A stretch of DNA of 64,000 nt, taken from assembly GCA_015067945.1 (NCBI GenBank), contig SVLM01000001.1, positions 62,001-126,000 on the forward strand. Direction: 5' to 3'. Numbering within the stretch: the first letter of the stretch is position 1; every line of letters starts with the position of its first letter. Of the stretch, positions 8,679 through 16,562 are shown one piece after another. The notes beneath the pieces are model-generated. The model was not told the DNA's origin. It searched no databases and worked only from the letters and a program-made list of their open reading frames with translations. This DNA comes from Oscillospiraceae bacterium. Lineage in GTDB: Bacteria > Bacillota > Clostridia > Oscillospirales > Oscillospiraceae. The position numbers and the translations under genes are program-made.

Positions 8679-9047
8679 ATGGCTGATAATAAGCAGTATG
8701 TTACACAGGTGCAGGACAACGGCACCGTTATGATCTCTGAGGATGTGATCGCCACCATCGTGTGCAACGCGGTTGCAGATGTTGAGGGCGTCATCGGCCT
8801 GACCACCAAGCCCGGTGCGGATATTGTCGATAAGATCGGCATTAAGAACTGGGGCAAGGGCATGAAGATTGTCATTGATGAAGATAATGGGGTCAGTGTT
8901 GATTGCAATGTGATCGTCGCTTACGGTCAGAGTGTGGTTGCCGTGGCACAGAGCGTACAGAGTGCTGTGACTTCCGCATTGGAGTCTGCCACCGGTGTAA
9001 AGGTGAAGGCAGTCAATGTCAATGTCTGCGGTATTGTCCGTCAGTAA
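8679..9047 (+). CDS. Asp23/Gls24 family envelope stress protein
   Basis: 122 residues from the ATG at 8679, which has AGGAGGT 6 bp upstream; the ORF-track start at 8589 lies before the promoter -35 box and cannot be used. The protein shows the Asp23 pattern: VMISEDVIATIVCNAVADVEGV near the start, then a beta-rich core and ALESATGVKVKAVNVNVCGI. Family members are small cytoplasmic proteins, some membrane-associated through AmaP, linked to cell-envelope homeostasis. In clostridia one member is commonly found just ahead of nusB, as here, so it leads a housekeeping operon. Confidence 0.92.
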   Translation: MADNKQYVTQVQDNGTVMISEDVIATIVCNAVADVEGVIGLTTKPGADIVDKIGIKNWGKGMKIVIDEDNGVSVDCNVIVAYGQSVVAVAQSVQSAVTSALESATGVKVKAVNVNVCGIVRQ

Positions 9048-9057
9048 GAGGTAAACC

Positions 9058-9516
9058 ATGACTAGAGCAAACGCCAGAGAACTGGCGGTACATCTGATCT
9101 ACTCCCAGTCCTTTACCGGGGATGAGCCCAAGGACCTGATTGCTTTGCGGCTGGAAAAGGAATACTATCAGAAGCTGGCCGCCGATAACGAGATTTATGG
9201 AGAGCGACCCAGCCGCCCCCAGCGTGCCTATCTTGACGGTGTGGTGGAAGGTGTTGCCAACCGTTGCGAGGATCTGAACGAACAGATTCAGAAGTTTTCC
9301 ATCGGATGGGATGTCAGCAGAATTTCCCGGCTGGCCCGTACCATCATGCAGTTGGCAATTTATGAGATTCTCTATGTTGAGGATGTCCCCACCGGCGTAG
9401 CGGTTTCCGAGGCAGTACGCTTAGCTAAGAAGTACGACGGAGACGATACCGGCTCCTTTGTCAACGGTATTTTGGGCAGCTTCGCCCGGAGCTTGAATAC
9501 TGAGGAAGTAAAATGA
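9058..9516 (+). CDS. nusB: Transcription antitermination protein NusB
   Basis: 152 residues with the NusB helical fold: RANARELAVHLIYSQSF at the start and the C-terminal block ILYVEDVPTGVAVSEAVRLAKKYDGDDTGSFVNGILG, which is diagnostic. It binds boxA RNA with NusE (S10) to keep rRNA transcription processive. There is an extra charged stretch near residues 45-65. It starts 10 bp after the Asp23 gene and overlaps the next gene by 4 bp. Confidence 0.95.
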   Translation: MTRANARELAVHLIYSQSFTGDEPKDLIALRLEKEYYQKLAADNEIYGERPSRPQRAYLDGVVEGVANRCEDLNEQIQKFSIGWDVSRISRLARTIMQLAIYEILYVEDVPTGVAVSEAVRLAKKYDGDDTGSFVNGILGSFARSLNTEEVK

Positions 9517-10436
9517 GTGTCATCGGGTTTGATACCAGCAATTACACCACCTCCGTCGCTTGCTTCGACGGCAGGGATGGCGTGAATTGCTCCAAGCTGC
9601 TGCCTGTAAAGGAAGGCGAGCTTGGCCTGCGTCAATCCGACGCAGTATTTGCCCATATAAAAGGCCTGCCGGAGCTATCCGGCAGGCTGTTTTCCCATGT
9701 AAACAAGGCAACCATCACTGCAGTGGGTGTTTCTACCCACCCCAGAGCGGTACAAGGCAGCTATATGCCCTGCTTCATGGTCGGATATTCCCACGCAAAG
9801 CTCCTTTCAGATAGCCTGGGCGTGCCTCTTGTGGAGGTATCTCACCAACAGGGCCATGTGGCCGCATCCCTTTGGAGTGCCGGTCGCCTGGACTTGATGG
9901 ATACACCCCATTTGGCGTGGCACCTATCCGGCGGCACGACGGAGCTTTTGCTTGTAGAACCGGATGGCAGGAATGTCCGGTGCACCAGAATTGGCGGAAC
10001 AACTGATATCTCTGCCGGCCAACTCATCGATCGTACAGGTCAGTTGCTTGGTCTGCCGTTCCCCTCCGGAAAGCATCTGGATGCCTTGAGCCGCGAAGCG
10101 GTAGGGAAGACCCTCTTTAAGGTAAAATGCAACGGCTCAGAGTTTTCGCTGTCAGGCGTGCAGAACAAGGTGCAGCAGTTCTACCAAACCACCGGCGATG
10201 CCGCCGAAACTGCAGCCTACGCACTGCGATGCGTTGCCTATGCGGTCCATAAAGCAACAGAATATGCCCTGCTGGAATACCCGGGCCTGAGCGTGGTTTT
10301 TTCCGGTGGAGTTGCCTCCAATTCCATGCTCAGGGAGCTGACTGCAGATCTGCAGCCTGTTTTCTCCGAGCCCCAGTATTCTACGGATAATGCCATGGGT
10401 GTGGCCGTGCTGGCACACCGGATGACGGAGGAATGA
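9513..10436 (+). CDS. TsaD/Kae1-like (peptidase M22 family) protein, divergent paralogue
   Basis: 307 residues of the ASKHA-fold TsaD family. Visible motifs are GFDTSNYTTS near the N-terminus, the metal-binding pair in SHQQGH (TsaD has HxEGH), HLSGGTTELL where TsaD has SGGHTQL, and C-terminal STDNAMGVA with the conserved aspartate. True TsaD (about 340 residues) makes t6A37 in tRNA. This shorter protein changes several signature positions, so it may be a paralogue with another or a regulatory role; whether the genome has a separate tsaD cannot be seen. It overlaps nusB by 4 bp and abuts xseA. Confidence 0.75.
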   Translation: MSVIGFDTSNYTTSVACFDGRDGVNCSKLLPVKEGELGLRQSDAVFAHIKGLPELSGRLFSHVNKATITAVGVSTHPRAVQGSYMPCFMVGYSHAKLLSDSLGVPLVEVSHQQGHVAASLWSAGRLDLMDTPHLAWHLSGGTTELLLVEPDGRNVRCTRIGGTTDISAGQLIDRTGQLLGLPFPSGKHLDALSREAVGKTLFKVKCNGSEFSLSGVQNKVQQFYQTTGDAAETAAYALRCVAYAVHKATEYALLEYPGLSVVFSGGVASNSMLRELTADLQPVFSEPQYSTDNAMGVAVLAHRMTEE

Positions 10437-10437
10437 T

Positions 10438-11640
10438 ATGCAGCAGAAGATCATTTCCGTAACCCAAATCAATGAATATATCCGTGTCCAGATGGATGCG
10501 GATCCCTTGTTGGGCAACCTCTCCATCCGTGGCGAGATCAGTAACTATAAGATGTACCCCTCCGGTCACCACTACTTTACCCTGAAGGATGAAGGCGGTG
10601 CATTGCGATGCGTGCTGTTTAAGGGCAATGCGGTTCGTCTGCGTTTCCGCCCGGAGAACGGCATGAAGGTCATCGCCATGGGTAAGATCTCCGTCTTTCC
10701 CAGAGACGGTGCGTATCAGCTGTACTGCACCGCATTAACGCTGGATGGCGTCGGTGACCTCCATGTGGCCTTCGAACAATTGAAGGCCAAATTGGCCGCA
10801 CAAGGGTTGTTTGATCCGGCACACAAGAAGCCGATACCGAAATATCCCCAAACCATTGGCATCGTCACCAGCTCTGCCGGTGCGGCGGTTCACGATATGC
10901 TCCGCATTCTGCGAAAACGCTATCCGCTTTGCAAAGTGCTGCTTCTGCCGGTGCGGGTGCAGGGCGTTGAGGCACCACCGGAGATTGCAGGAGCAATCCG
11001 ATACGCCAACCATTACCGCCTGGCAGATCTGTTGATCGTCGGTCGCGGCGGTGGATCCATCGAGGATCTATGGGCATTTAACGATGAACGGGTGGCCTAT
11101 GCCATCTATGAATCTCAAATTCCCATCATTTCCGCAGTTGGACATGAGCCGGATGTGACCATTGCCGACTATGTTGCAGACCTCCGTGCGGCAACCCCGT
11201 CCAACGGTGCGGAATTGGCAGTACCGGATCAGGATGCTCTGCGGCAGACACTGGATGCCATGTCCGGTGCTATGGCCAGCAGCCTGAACCGGCAGGTGAA
11301 AGCTGCCCGGCAGCATTTGCAGGTCTTGTCGGCAAGCCCCGCCTTGCAAAGTCCCACCGGCTATCTGGATCAAAAACGCAAGAATCTGGAAATGCTGCAA
11401 AACCGTCTGCTATCTGCACAGATCCAAGGCACCGACCGAAAGAAACGCCGTTATGTGGAATTGGCAGCCAAGCTGGATGCCATGAGTCCCCTGAAGGTTT
11501 TGACCCGTGGCTATGCTATGGCACAGACCGAAACCGGCGATGTATTGAAATCCGTCACTCAGGTACAAGTGGGTGATGTTATAACCGTTCACCTCAGCGA
11601 CGGCAGCGTGGATGCTACCGTAGCCGAAAGGAAGGAGTGA
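10438..11640 (+). CDS. xseA: Exodeoxyribonuclease VII large subunit
   Basis: 400 residues. An N-terminal OB fold (about 1-100; SVTQINEYIRVQMDADPLLG, RGEISNYK) is followed by the catalytic domain with VGRGGGSIEDLWAFNDE and SAVGHEPDVTIADYVADLRAATPS, then a long helical region. With XseB it degrades single-stranded DNA in both directions. It starts one base after the TsaD-like gene and is followed 4 bp later by xseB. Confidence 0.97.
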   Translation: MQQKIISVTQINEYIRVQMDADPLLGNLSIRGEISNYKMYPSGHHYFTLKDEGGALRCVLFKGNAVRLRFRPENGMKVIAMGKISVFPRDGAYQLYCTALTLDGVGDLHVAFEQLKAKLAAQGLFDPAHKKPIPKYPQTIGIVTSSAGAAVHDMLRILRKRYPLCKVLLLPVRVQGVEAPPEIAGAIRYANHYRLADLLIVGRGGGSIEDLWAFNDERVAYAIYESQIPIISAVGHEPDVTIADYVADLRAATPSNGAELAVPDQDALRQTLDAMSGAMASSLNRQVKAARQHLQVLSASPALQSPTGYLDQKRKNLEMLQNRLLSAQIQGTDRKKRRYVELAAKLDAMSPLKVLTRGYAMAQTETGDVLKSVTQVQVGDVITVHLSDGSVDATVAERKE

Positions 11641-11644
11641 TCCC

Positions 11645-11884
11645 ATGAGCGAAACTACAATGACCTTTGAAGCCGCCATGCAGCGTCTGGAACAGATCGT
11701 CCGGGCTATGGAGCGTGGCGATGCACCCTTGGATGACAGCCTGAAGCTGTTCCAGGAGGGCACTGAGCTAGTTCGCACCTGTGCAAAGATGCTGGATGAT
11801 GCTCAGCTGCAGATCAAAAAAGTCATGACCGCTGCCGACGGCAGCCCCGTTACGGAGGACTTTGCAGATGAAGCAGATTCCTGA
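11645..11884 (+). CDS. xseB: Exodeoxyribonuclease VII small subunit
   Basis: 79 residues, the usual size, with the family pattern TFEAAMQRLEQIVRAMERGDAPLDDSLKLFQEG. Several copies bind the coiled-coil arms of XseA. The 3' end overlaps the start of the prenyl synthase gene by 17 bp, so expression is probably coupled. Confidence 0.96.
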   Translation: MSETTMTFEAAMQRLEQIVRAMERGDAPLDDSLKLFQEGTELVRTCAKMLDDAQLQIKKVMTAADGSPVTEDFADEADS

Positions 11885-12746
11885 AAACCGTACTGCTGAG
11901 TATCGGGCCTATATTGAGTCGTACATGACTCGTTACTATGCCCGATTTCATGACGAACCCCAAAAGGCTCTGTTCGAGGCTATGGAGTATAGTCTGTTGG
12001 CTCCGGGTAAGCGTCTTCGTCCCGTGTTTGCATTTGAATTTTGCCGCATGTCCGGCGGAGCATGGGAAAAAGCTGCACCCTTTGCGGCGGCCGTGGAAAT
12101 GATCCATAACTATAGTCTGATCCATGATGATCTGCCCTGCATGGACAATGACGACTTCCGCCGCGGCAGACCCACCAATCATAAGGTCTACGGTGAAACG
12201 CTGGCCGTGCTTGCCGGTGACGCACTGCTGACCGATGCATTTGCCGTTGCCGCATCGGCGGATGTTCCCGGGAAGGACGTGGCATTTGCGATTCAGATCC
12301 TTTCTGAAAATGCCGGCTCCCTGGGCATGGTCGGCGGACAGGTGCTGGACACCATGAGTGAGGAGCGTACCCTGACAGAGCAGGAGGTTTTGGACATCCA
12401 GTCCCGCAAGACAGGGGCACTGATCAATGCCGCTTGCGTTTTGGGCGTTGTTGCTGCCGGTGGCAGTGAGGACCAAATCAAGGCCGCTGCCGGCTTTGCC
12501 GCGGCTCTGGGATTGGCCTTCCAGATCCGTGATGATATGCTGGATGTGATCGGCACCCAGGAGGAAATGGGCAAGGGCGTCGGCACCGATGCCAATAAGA
12601 ATACCTTTGTCCGGCTTTACGGTTTGGACAAATGTGCTGAGCTTGTTGATACTTACACCAAAACTGCCTTGGATTGCCTCTCGGCCTTTACGGATACCGA
12701 ATATATGCGTGAACTGGCTTTGAGCCTGATCAACAGAACCGTATAA
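11868..12746 (+). CDS. ispA: Polyprenyl synthetase, probable farnesyl diphosphate synthase
   Basis: About 292 residues. It condenses IPP with allylic diphosphates to short-chain prenyl diphosphates for quinone and undecaprenyl synthesis. Both aspartate-rich motifs are present: DDLPCMD in the first (with two residues between the Asp pair and MD, as in bacterial FPP synthases) and DDMLD in the second, plus GKRLRP near the start. GGAGG at 11854-11858 is 9 bp from the ATG at 11868, better than TTG 11862 of the track. Chain length (C15 versus C20) is inferred from family type only. Confidence 0.93.
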   Translation: MKQIPENRTAEYRAYIESYMTRYYARFHDEPQKALFEAMEYSLLAPGKRLRPVFAFEFCRMSGGAWEKAAPFAAAVEMIHNYSLIHDDLPCMDNDDFRRGRPTNHKVYGETLAVLAGDALLTDAFAVAASADVPGKDVAFAIQILSENAGSLGMVGGQVLDTMSEERTLTEQEVLDIQSRKTGALINAACVLGVVAAGGSEDQIKAAAGFAAALGLAFQIRDDMLDVIGTQEEMGKGVGTDANKNTFVRLYGLDKCAELVDTYTKTALDCLSAFTDTEYMRELALSLINRTV

Positions 12747-12776
12747 AAAACTGCCGCTCATCCGAGCGGCAGTTTT
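12747..12776. terminator. Bidirectional terminator between ispA and gltX
   Basis: AAAACTGCCGCTC, loop ATCC, GAGCGGCAGTTTT: a perfect 13-bp stem with A and T runs on both sides, serving the convergent ispA (+) and gltX (-). Confidence 0.92.
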
Positions 12777-12783
12777 CGTAGTC

Positions 12784-14427
12784 TTACAGCGTATCAATCA
12801 CAGCCTGAATTCTTTCCACAGACCGTTCCTTGCCCAAAATCTGCATCACAGTGTAAAGATCCGGGGAGTTGGTCTGACCGGTAACCGCCTGACGGATAAA
12901 GGTAGAAACATCCGCCACAGTACCGGGGAAGGCAGTCGGATCGGCCTTGTATGCCTTCATATCGGTGGTGAAGCCGATTTCTTCGGTGATGGCCTTAACC
13001 TTGTCAAACCATGCGGCAGAATCATCCGCAGGATCGTAAACTGTCAGGAATTTCTCCAAAACCGATTTGATCACTTCGTTTTCAAACCGATCGTCAAATA
13101 CGGGCAGCTCCAGATAATCGTCGTAGAAGAAACCCATGTAAGGCTTGGCATCCTTCCAGACCGCCAGATCCTTTCTCGGCTTCTTGCCGCCACGGCCGAT
13201 GGCCAGAATGGAAACAGCGAAGTCCTTGTCTGCAACCAGCTTTTCGGCAAAATCAGGATCAAACTCCTTGGCCCACTCGGTCAGCAACTCGTAGACCTCT
13301 TCTGCACCCATCTTGGAGATAACATTCTTGGAAACGTCCACCAGCTTTGCATAGTCAAAAAGGCTGCCGGCAGGATTCAGCTTCTTGGGGCTAAACTTAA
13401 ATTCGTCGGTGTGGGCATCAGGATTGGCTCGCCGCCAGTCCTCAAAATTGGAGTTCAGAATGGTCATGATGTACTCATAGACCGCCTTAACCGGGAAGCC
13501 TTCGGCCTTGTAGAAGGTCAGAGCCAGCTCCGGATCCTTCCGCTTGCTCAGCTTACGCTTGGAGGTGCCGTCCATCTTCATCAGCGGTCCGATGTGGACA
13601 TACTTGGGCAGCTTGAAGCCCAGAGCCTTGAACAGCTGAATATGGAAGGGCAGGGTGGGAAGCCACTCATCACCGCGGACAACGTGGGTGGTACGCATCA
13701 GATGATCGTCCACCGCATGGGCGAAGTGATAGGTGGGGATACCGTCGGACTTCAGCAGCACATGGTCAACATTATTCTCGGTAATGGTTAGCTTGCCCTT
13801 GACCAGATCATCAAACTTAAACTGATTCTCAACACTGCCGGTGGACTTAAAACGCAGCACCCAGGGGTTGCCTGCGTTCAGCTGTGCCTGAATCTCCTCC
13901 ATGGAGCGGTCACGCCACATGGCATACTGGCCGTAGTAACCGGTGGTTTCTTTGTTGGCCTCCTGCTTTTCGCGCATGGCAGACAGTTCCTGCTCCGTGC
14001 AGAAGCAGGGATAAGCCTGACCCTCGGAAACCAGCTTTTTTGCATATACATGATAAATTCCGGCTCTCTGCCGCTGACGGTAGGGGCCGTAGTTGCCGCT
14101 GTCGCCATCATGGGTTGCACCCTCGTCGAAGGCAATGCCGTAGTGTTTCAGTGTGTCGATCAGTACCTCCACAGCACCGGGTACCTCACGCTTGGCGTCG
14201 GTATCTTCAACACGGAGGAAAAGCACGCCACCGCTTTGGTGAGCCATTCTTTCAGAAGTCAGACCCTGTACCAGATTGCCAAGATGGACGAAGCCGGTAG
14301 GGGAAGGGGCCATACGCGTGATAACCGCACCCTCCGGGGCATTTCTCAGGGGGAATTTCTCCTCCAGCATCTCCGGTGTGTCGGTCACATTAGGAAACAG
14401 CAATTGGGCTAAAGCTTGATAGTCCAT
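12784..14427 (-). CDS. gltX: Glutamyl-tRNA synthetase
   Basis: 547 residues from the ATG at 14427; the 890-aa track ORF runs on through the divergent trpS gene and is an artefact. GAGGT lies 7 bp before this ATG. Class I motifs are MAPSPTGFVHLGN (HIGH equivalent) near residue 40 and KRKLSKRKDPE (KMSKS equivalent). The protein charges tRNA-Glu. It is longer than E. coli GltX (471), as in other clostridia. It has its own promoter and is divergent from trpS. Confidence 0.96.
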   Translation of the reverse strand: MDYQALAQLLFPNVTDTPEMLEEKFPLRNAPEGAVITRMAPSPTGFVHLGNLVQGLTSERMAHQSGGVLFLRVEDTDAKREVPGAVEVLIDTLKHYGIAFDEGATHDGDSGNYGPYRQRQRAGIYHVYAKKLVSEGQAYPCFCTEQELSAMREKQEANKETTGYYGQYAMWRDRSMEEIQAQLNAGNPWVLRFKSTGSVENQFKFDDLVKGKLTITENNVDHVLLKSDGIPTYHFAHAVDDHLMRTTHVVRGDEWLPTLPFHIQLFKALGFKLPKYVHIGPLMKMDGTSKRKLSKRKDPELALTFYKAEGFPVKAVYEYIMTILNSNFEDWRRANPDAHTDEFKFSPKKLNPAGSLFDYAKLVDVSKNVISKMGAEEVYELLTEWAKEFDPDFAEKLVADKDFAVSILAIGRGGKKPRKDLAVWKDAKPYMGFFYDDYLELPVFDDRFENEVIKSVLEKFLTVYDPADDSAAWFDKVKAITEEIGFTTDMKAYKADPTAFPGTVADVSTFIRQAVTGQTNSPDLYTVMQILGKERSVERIQAVIDTL

Positions 14428-14461
14428 AATTTCTACCTCTTTCGTAGCATTTTCTGGCTGG

Positions 14462-14490
14462 ATTATAACACAGCATTTGAAAGAAATCAA
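14462..14490 (-). promoter_or_regulatory. Promoter of gltX
   Basis: On the minus strand TTGATT, 17 bp, TATAAT, about 35 bp before the gltX ATG. Confidence 0.78.
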
Positions 14491-14513
14491 TAAACCCAAG
14501 CGATAATTTACCC

Positions 14514-14542
14514 TTGCGGAAAGGAAATAACTGTGATAATAT
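14514..14542 (+). promoter_or_regulatory. Promoter of trpS
   Basis: TTGCGG, 17 bp, TAATAT just upstream of trpS. An alternative -10, GATAAT at 14535-14540, would give a 15-bp spacer. No T-box leader is present. Confidence 0.5.
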
Positions 14543-14568
14543 AGCCTTTGTAATTCAAGGAAAGAAGC

Positions 14569-15606
14569 GTGAAACCAATGAGTGAGGAAATTTTGGAGCA
14601 AGTTCAGCCGAAAAAGAGGATGCTCTCCGGTATTAAACCCTCCGGCGATCTGACCCTGGGCTCCTATCTGGGTGCCGTTAAGAATTGGGCAGAGCGTGCC
14701 GAACAGTATGATTGCTTTTATTTTATGGCGGATCTTCATGCCATCACTGTCCGGCAGAATCCGGCGGATCTGCGTCGGCGTACCCTGGAGCAGCTGGCTC
14801 AGTATATCGCCTGCGGCCTTGACCCGGAGAAAAATACCCTGTTCATTCAGAGCCACGTCCACCAGCATGCAGAGCTTGGCTGGATTCTGGACTGCTATTC
14901 CATGTTCGGCGAGCTGAGCCGTATGACCCAGTTCAAGGATAAGTCTGCCAAGAATGCGGATAATATCAATGCGGGACTGTTTACTTACCCCAGCCTGATG
15001 GCCGGCGATATTCTGCTGTACCAGCCGGATCTTGTGCCCGTGGGCGAGGATCAGAAACAGCATGTGGAGCTGACCCATGTTATTGCACGCCGTTTCAACG
15101 GCATTTATGGCGATGTGTTCAAGATTCCCGAGCCCTTTGTTCCCAAGGTCGGTGCAAGAATTATGAGCCTGACCAATCCTCTGGCAAAGATGTCCAAGTC
15201 CGAGAACGAGGATACCGGCCGTGTCCTGCTGATGGATGCCCCCGAGGTTATCATGAAGCAATTTAAGCGTGCCATCACCGATTCCGATACAGAAAACTGT
15301 GTCCGCTATGACAAGGAGAATAAGCCCGGCGTTGCAAACCTCATGACCATCTACTCCGCTGTCACGGGCAAGACCTATGAGGAAATCGAAAATGAGTTCA
15401 TCGGCTGTGGCTACGGCAAGTTTAAGCCCGTTGTTGGCGAAGCGGTGGTGGAACACCTCCGGCCTATCCGGGAGGAGTCTGCCCGACTGATGAAGGATAA
15501 GGCATATCTGGAGAGCGTCTACCGTGACGGTGCCCAGAAGGCTTCCTACGTAGCCGAAAAGACCCTGCGTAAGGTCTATAAGAAGGTCGGCTTTGTAGCC
15601 AAGTAA
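14569..15606 (+). CDS. trpS: Tryptophanyl-tRNA synthetase
   Basis: 345 residues. Class I synthetase motifs: KPSGDLTLGSYLGAV for the HIGH region and LAKMSKSENED for KMSKS; GEDQKQHVELT is the TrpRS-specific tryptophan pocket segment. GTG 14569 has AAGGAAAG about 5-7 bp upstream; ATG 14578 is possible but lies 13 bp away. The leader is too short for a T-box, so this copy is not T-box controlled. Confidence 0.96.
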   Translation: MKPMSEEILEQVQPKKRMLSGIKPSGDLTLGSYLGAVKNWAERAEQYDCFYFMADLHAITVRQNPADLRRRTLEQLAQYIACGLDPEKNTLFIQSHVHQHAELGWILDCYSMFGELSRMTQFKDKSAKNADNINAGLFTYPSLMAGDILLYQPDLVPVGEDQKQHVELTHVIARRFNGIYGDVFKIPEPFVPKVGARIMSLTNPLAKMSKSENEDTGRVLLMDAPEVIMKQFKRAITDSDTENCVRYDKENKPGVANLMTIYSAVTGKTYEEIENEFIGCGYGKFKPVVGEAVVEHLRPIREESARLMKDKAYLESVYRDGAQKASYVAEKTLRKVYKKVGFVAK

Positions 15607-15616
15607 AGTAAATAAT

Positions 15617-15650
15617 AAAGGACGCGTTGCAAAACGCGTCCTTTATGCAT
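15617..15650. terminator. Terminator between trpS and the XRE gene
   Basis: AAAGGACGCGTT, loop GCAA, AACGCGTCCTTT: a perfect 12-bp stem usable from both strands; it overlaps the 3' end of the minus-strand XRE gene. Confidence 0.88.
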
Positions 15651-15870
15651 CTAAAATTTCCTCATAGCTTGCCTTTAATATGGTTTTGATTAGAATCAGC
15701 TCGTCTGGATACAGATGACGTTGACCAACCTCAATTTTTGCGATCGCACTTCGCGTGATATCACAGCCCTCAATCTGCAGTTTTGCTGACAGGTTTTCCT
15801 GGGTCATTCCTTTCTTTTCCCGTAAAATTCGAATATTTCGCCCGATTCTCTTTTCAATATCCTGATTCAT
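15643..15870 (-). CDS. Small XRE-family HTH transcriptional regulator
   Basis: 75 residues, essentially one Cro/CI helix-turn-helix: GRNIRILREKKGMTQENLSA, then ITRSAIAKIEVGQRHLYPDE. The start is set at the second ATG (15870) because AAAGGA is 9 bp from it and directly abuts the first. The gene is divergent from a zinc-ribbon membrane protein, and an 18-bp palindrome lies between them. It is likely an autoregulated local repressor (inference). Confidence 0.88.
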   Translation of the reverse strand: MNQDIEKRIGRNIRILREKKGMTQENLSAKLQIEGCDITRSAIAKIEVGQRHLYPDELILIKTILKASYEEILDA

Positions 15871-15908
15871 AGATGTCATTCCTTTGCACTTATTCGAGAA
15901 CAAAATGC

Positions 15909-15937
15909 TTGACATCATTATATTTGGTTGTTATGAT
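15909..15937 (+). promoter_or_regulatory. Sigma-A promoter of the zinc-ribbon gene
   Basis: TTGACA, 17 bp, TATGAT. The predicted start point (about 15944) falls at the first base of the palindromic operator. Confidence 0.8.
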
Positions 15938-15942
15938 AACTA

Positions 15943-15960
15943 TGCACCTATATAGGTGCA
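15943..15960. promoter_or_regulatory. 18-bp perfect palindrome, probable operator
   Basis: TGCACCTATATAGGTGCA, covering +1 of the plus-strand promoter and lying just upstream of a minus-strand TATAAT that could serve the XRE gene. The position fits a repressor site of the adjacent XRE protein. Confidence 0.7.
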
Positions 15961-15986
15961 AAAGTAAATTTATAGGAGAGAATACT

Positions 15987-16475
15987 ATTTTTTGCACAAA
16001 TTGCGGTAAACAAATGAACCCTAACAGTAAGTTTTGCAACTTCTGTGGCCATAAATTGGATGACACAGAGACTGTTGTTGCCCAAGTTCCTACACATTCA
16101 GTGACACCGGCGTATTCGGTATCGCCTGTGTATTCAGTATCACCGGCTGCTGGAAGAAGAATCAGCAAATCCTATGTTGTTTCAATTATCGGTGCCATCG
16201 TGTCTTTTATTATCAGAATTGCAGGACAGGACACCTTCTATACGGCAAATGACTTCTTTCGTAATAAGAAATTTGTCGGTTTGGATGCGGATGTTAAGCC
16301 TCTCCTTACGCTGATACCTGCACTGGTGGGCATTATCGTATCATTACTGATTGTTTCTGATGAAGCACGGGATGCCCGAAGAAAGGGTATTGCATTTTTT
16401 GTAAACGCAATTTTCGTCATTCTTTCACTCCTGTGTATCTGGTACGACTTGCCCTCTGAGATTATTGCACTGTAA
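15987..16475 (+). CDS. Zinc-ribbon membrane protein, probable ATT start
   Basis: About 162 residues: an N-terminal zinc ribbon (CTNCGKQMNPNSKFCNFCGH, four cysteines) followed by a spacer with repeated YSVSP units, then three hydrophobic segments. Function is unknown; such proteins are common in Firmicutes. The track start at 15873 and the ATGs at 15933/15942 lie before or at the predicted transcription start. AGGAG at 15974-15978 is 8 bp from an in-frame ATT (15987), which leads straight into IFCTNCG, so an ATT start is the best reading. Confidence 0.75.
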   Translation: MFCTNCGKQMNPNSKFCNFCGHKLDDTETVVAQVPTHSVTPAYSVSPVYSVSPAAGRRISKSYVVSIIGAIVSFIIRIAGQDTFYTANDFFRNKKFVGLDADVKPLLTLIPALVGIIVSLLIVSDEARDARRKGIAFFVNAIFVILSLLCIWYDLPSEIIAL

Positions 16476-16501
16476 TTATTCGAAGAAACTTATGTAAACC
16501 C

Positions 16502-16530
16502 TTGACATGGATTCTCCAATAAGTTACAAT
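16502..16530 (+). promoter_or_regulatory. Sigma-A promoter of the M23 peptidase gene
   Basis: TTGACA, 17 bp, TACAAT; predicted start near 16537, about 25 bp before the ATG. Confidence 0.85.
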
Positions 16531-16561
16531 AAATTACAAATATATACAGATTGGAGAATCC
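16509..16561. repeat. 12-bp inverted repeat linking promoter spacer and ribosome site
   Basis: GGATTCTCCAAT (16509-16520, inside the -35/-10 spacer) is perfectly complementary to ATTGGAGAATCC (16550-16561, containing the GGAG ribosome site). See findings. Confidence 0.65.
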
Positions 16562-16562
16562 T

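Noticed and set aside
14428-15456. Upstream half of the 890-aa gltX ORF
   Set aside because: Runs antisense through trpS; gltX starts at the ATG at 14427 with its own ribosome site and promoter.
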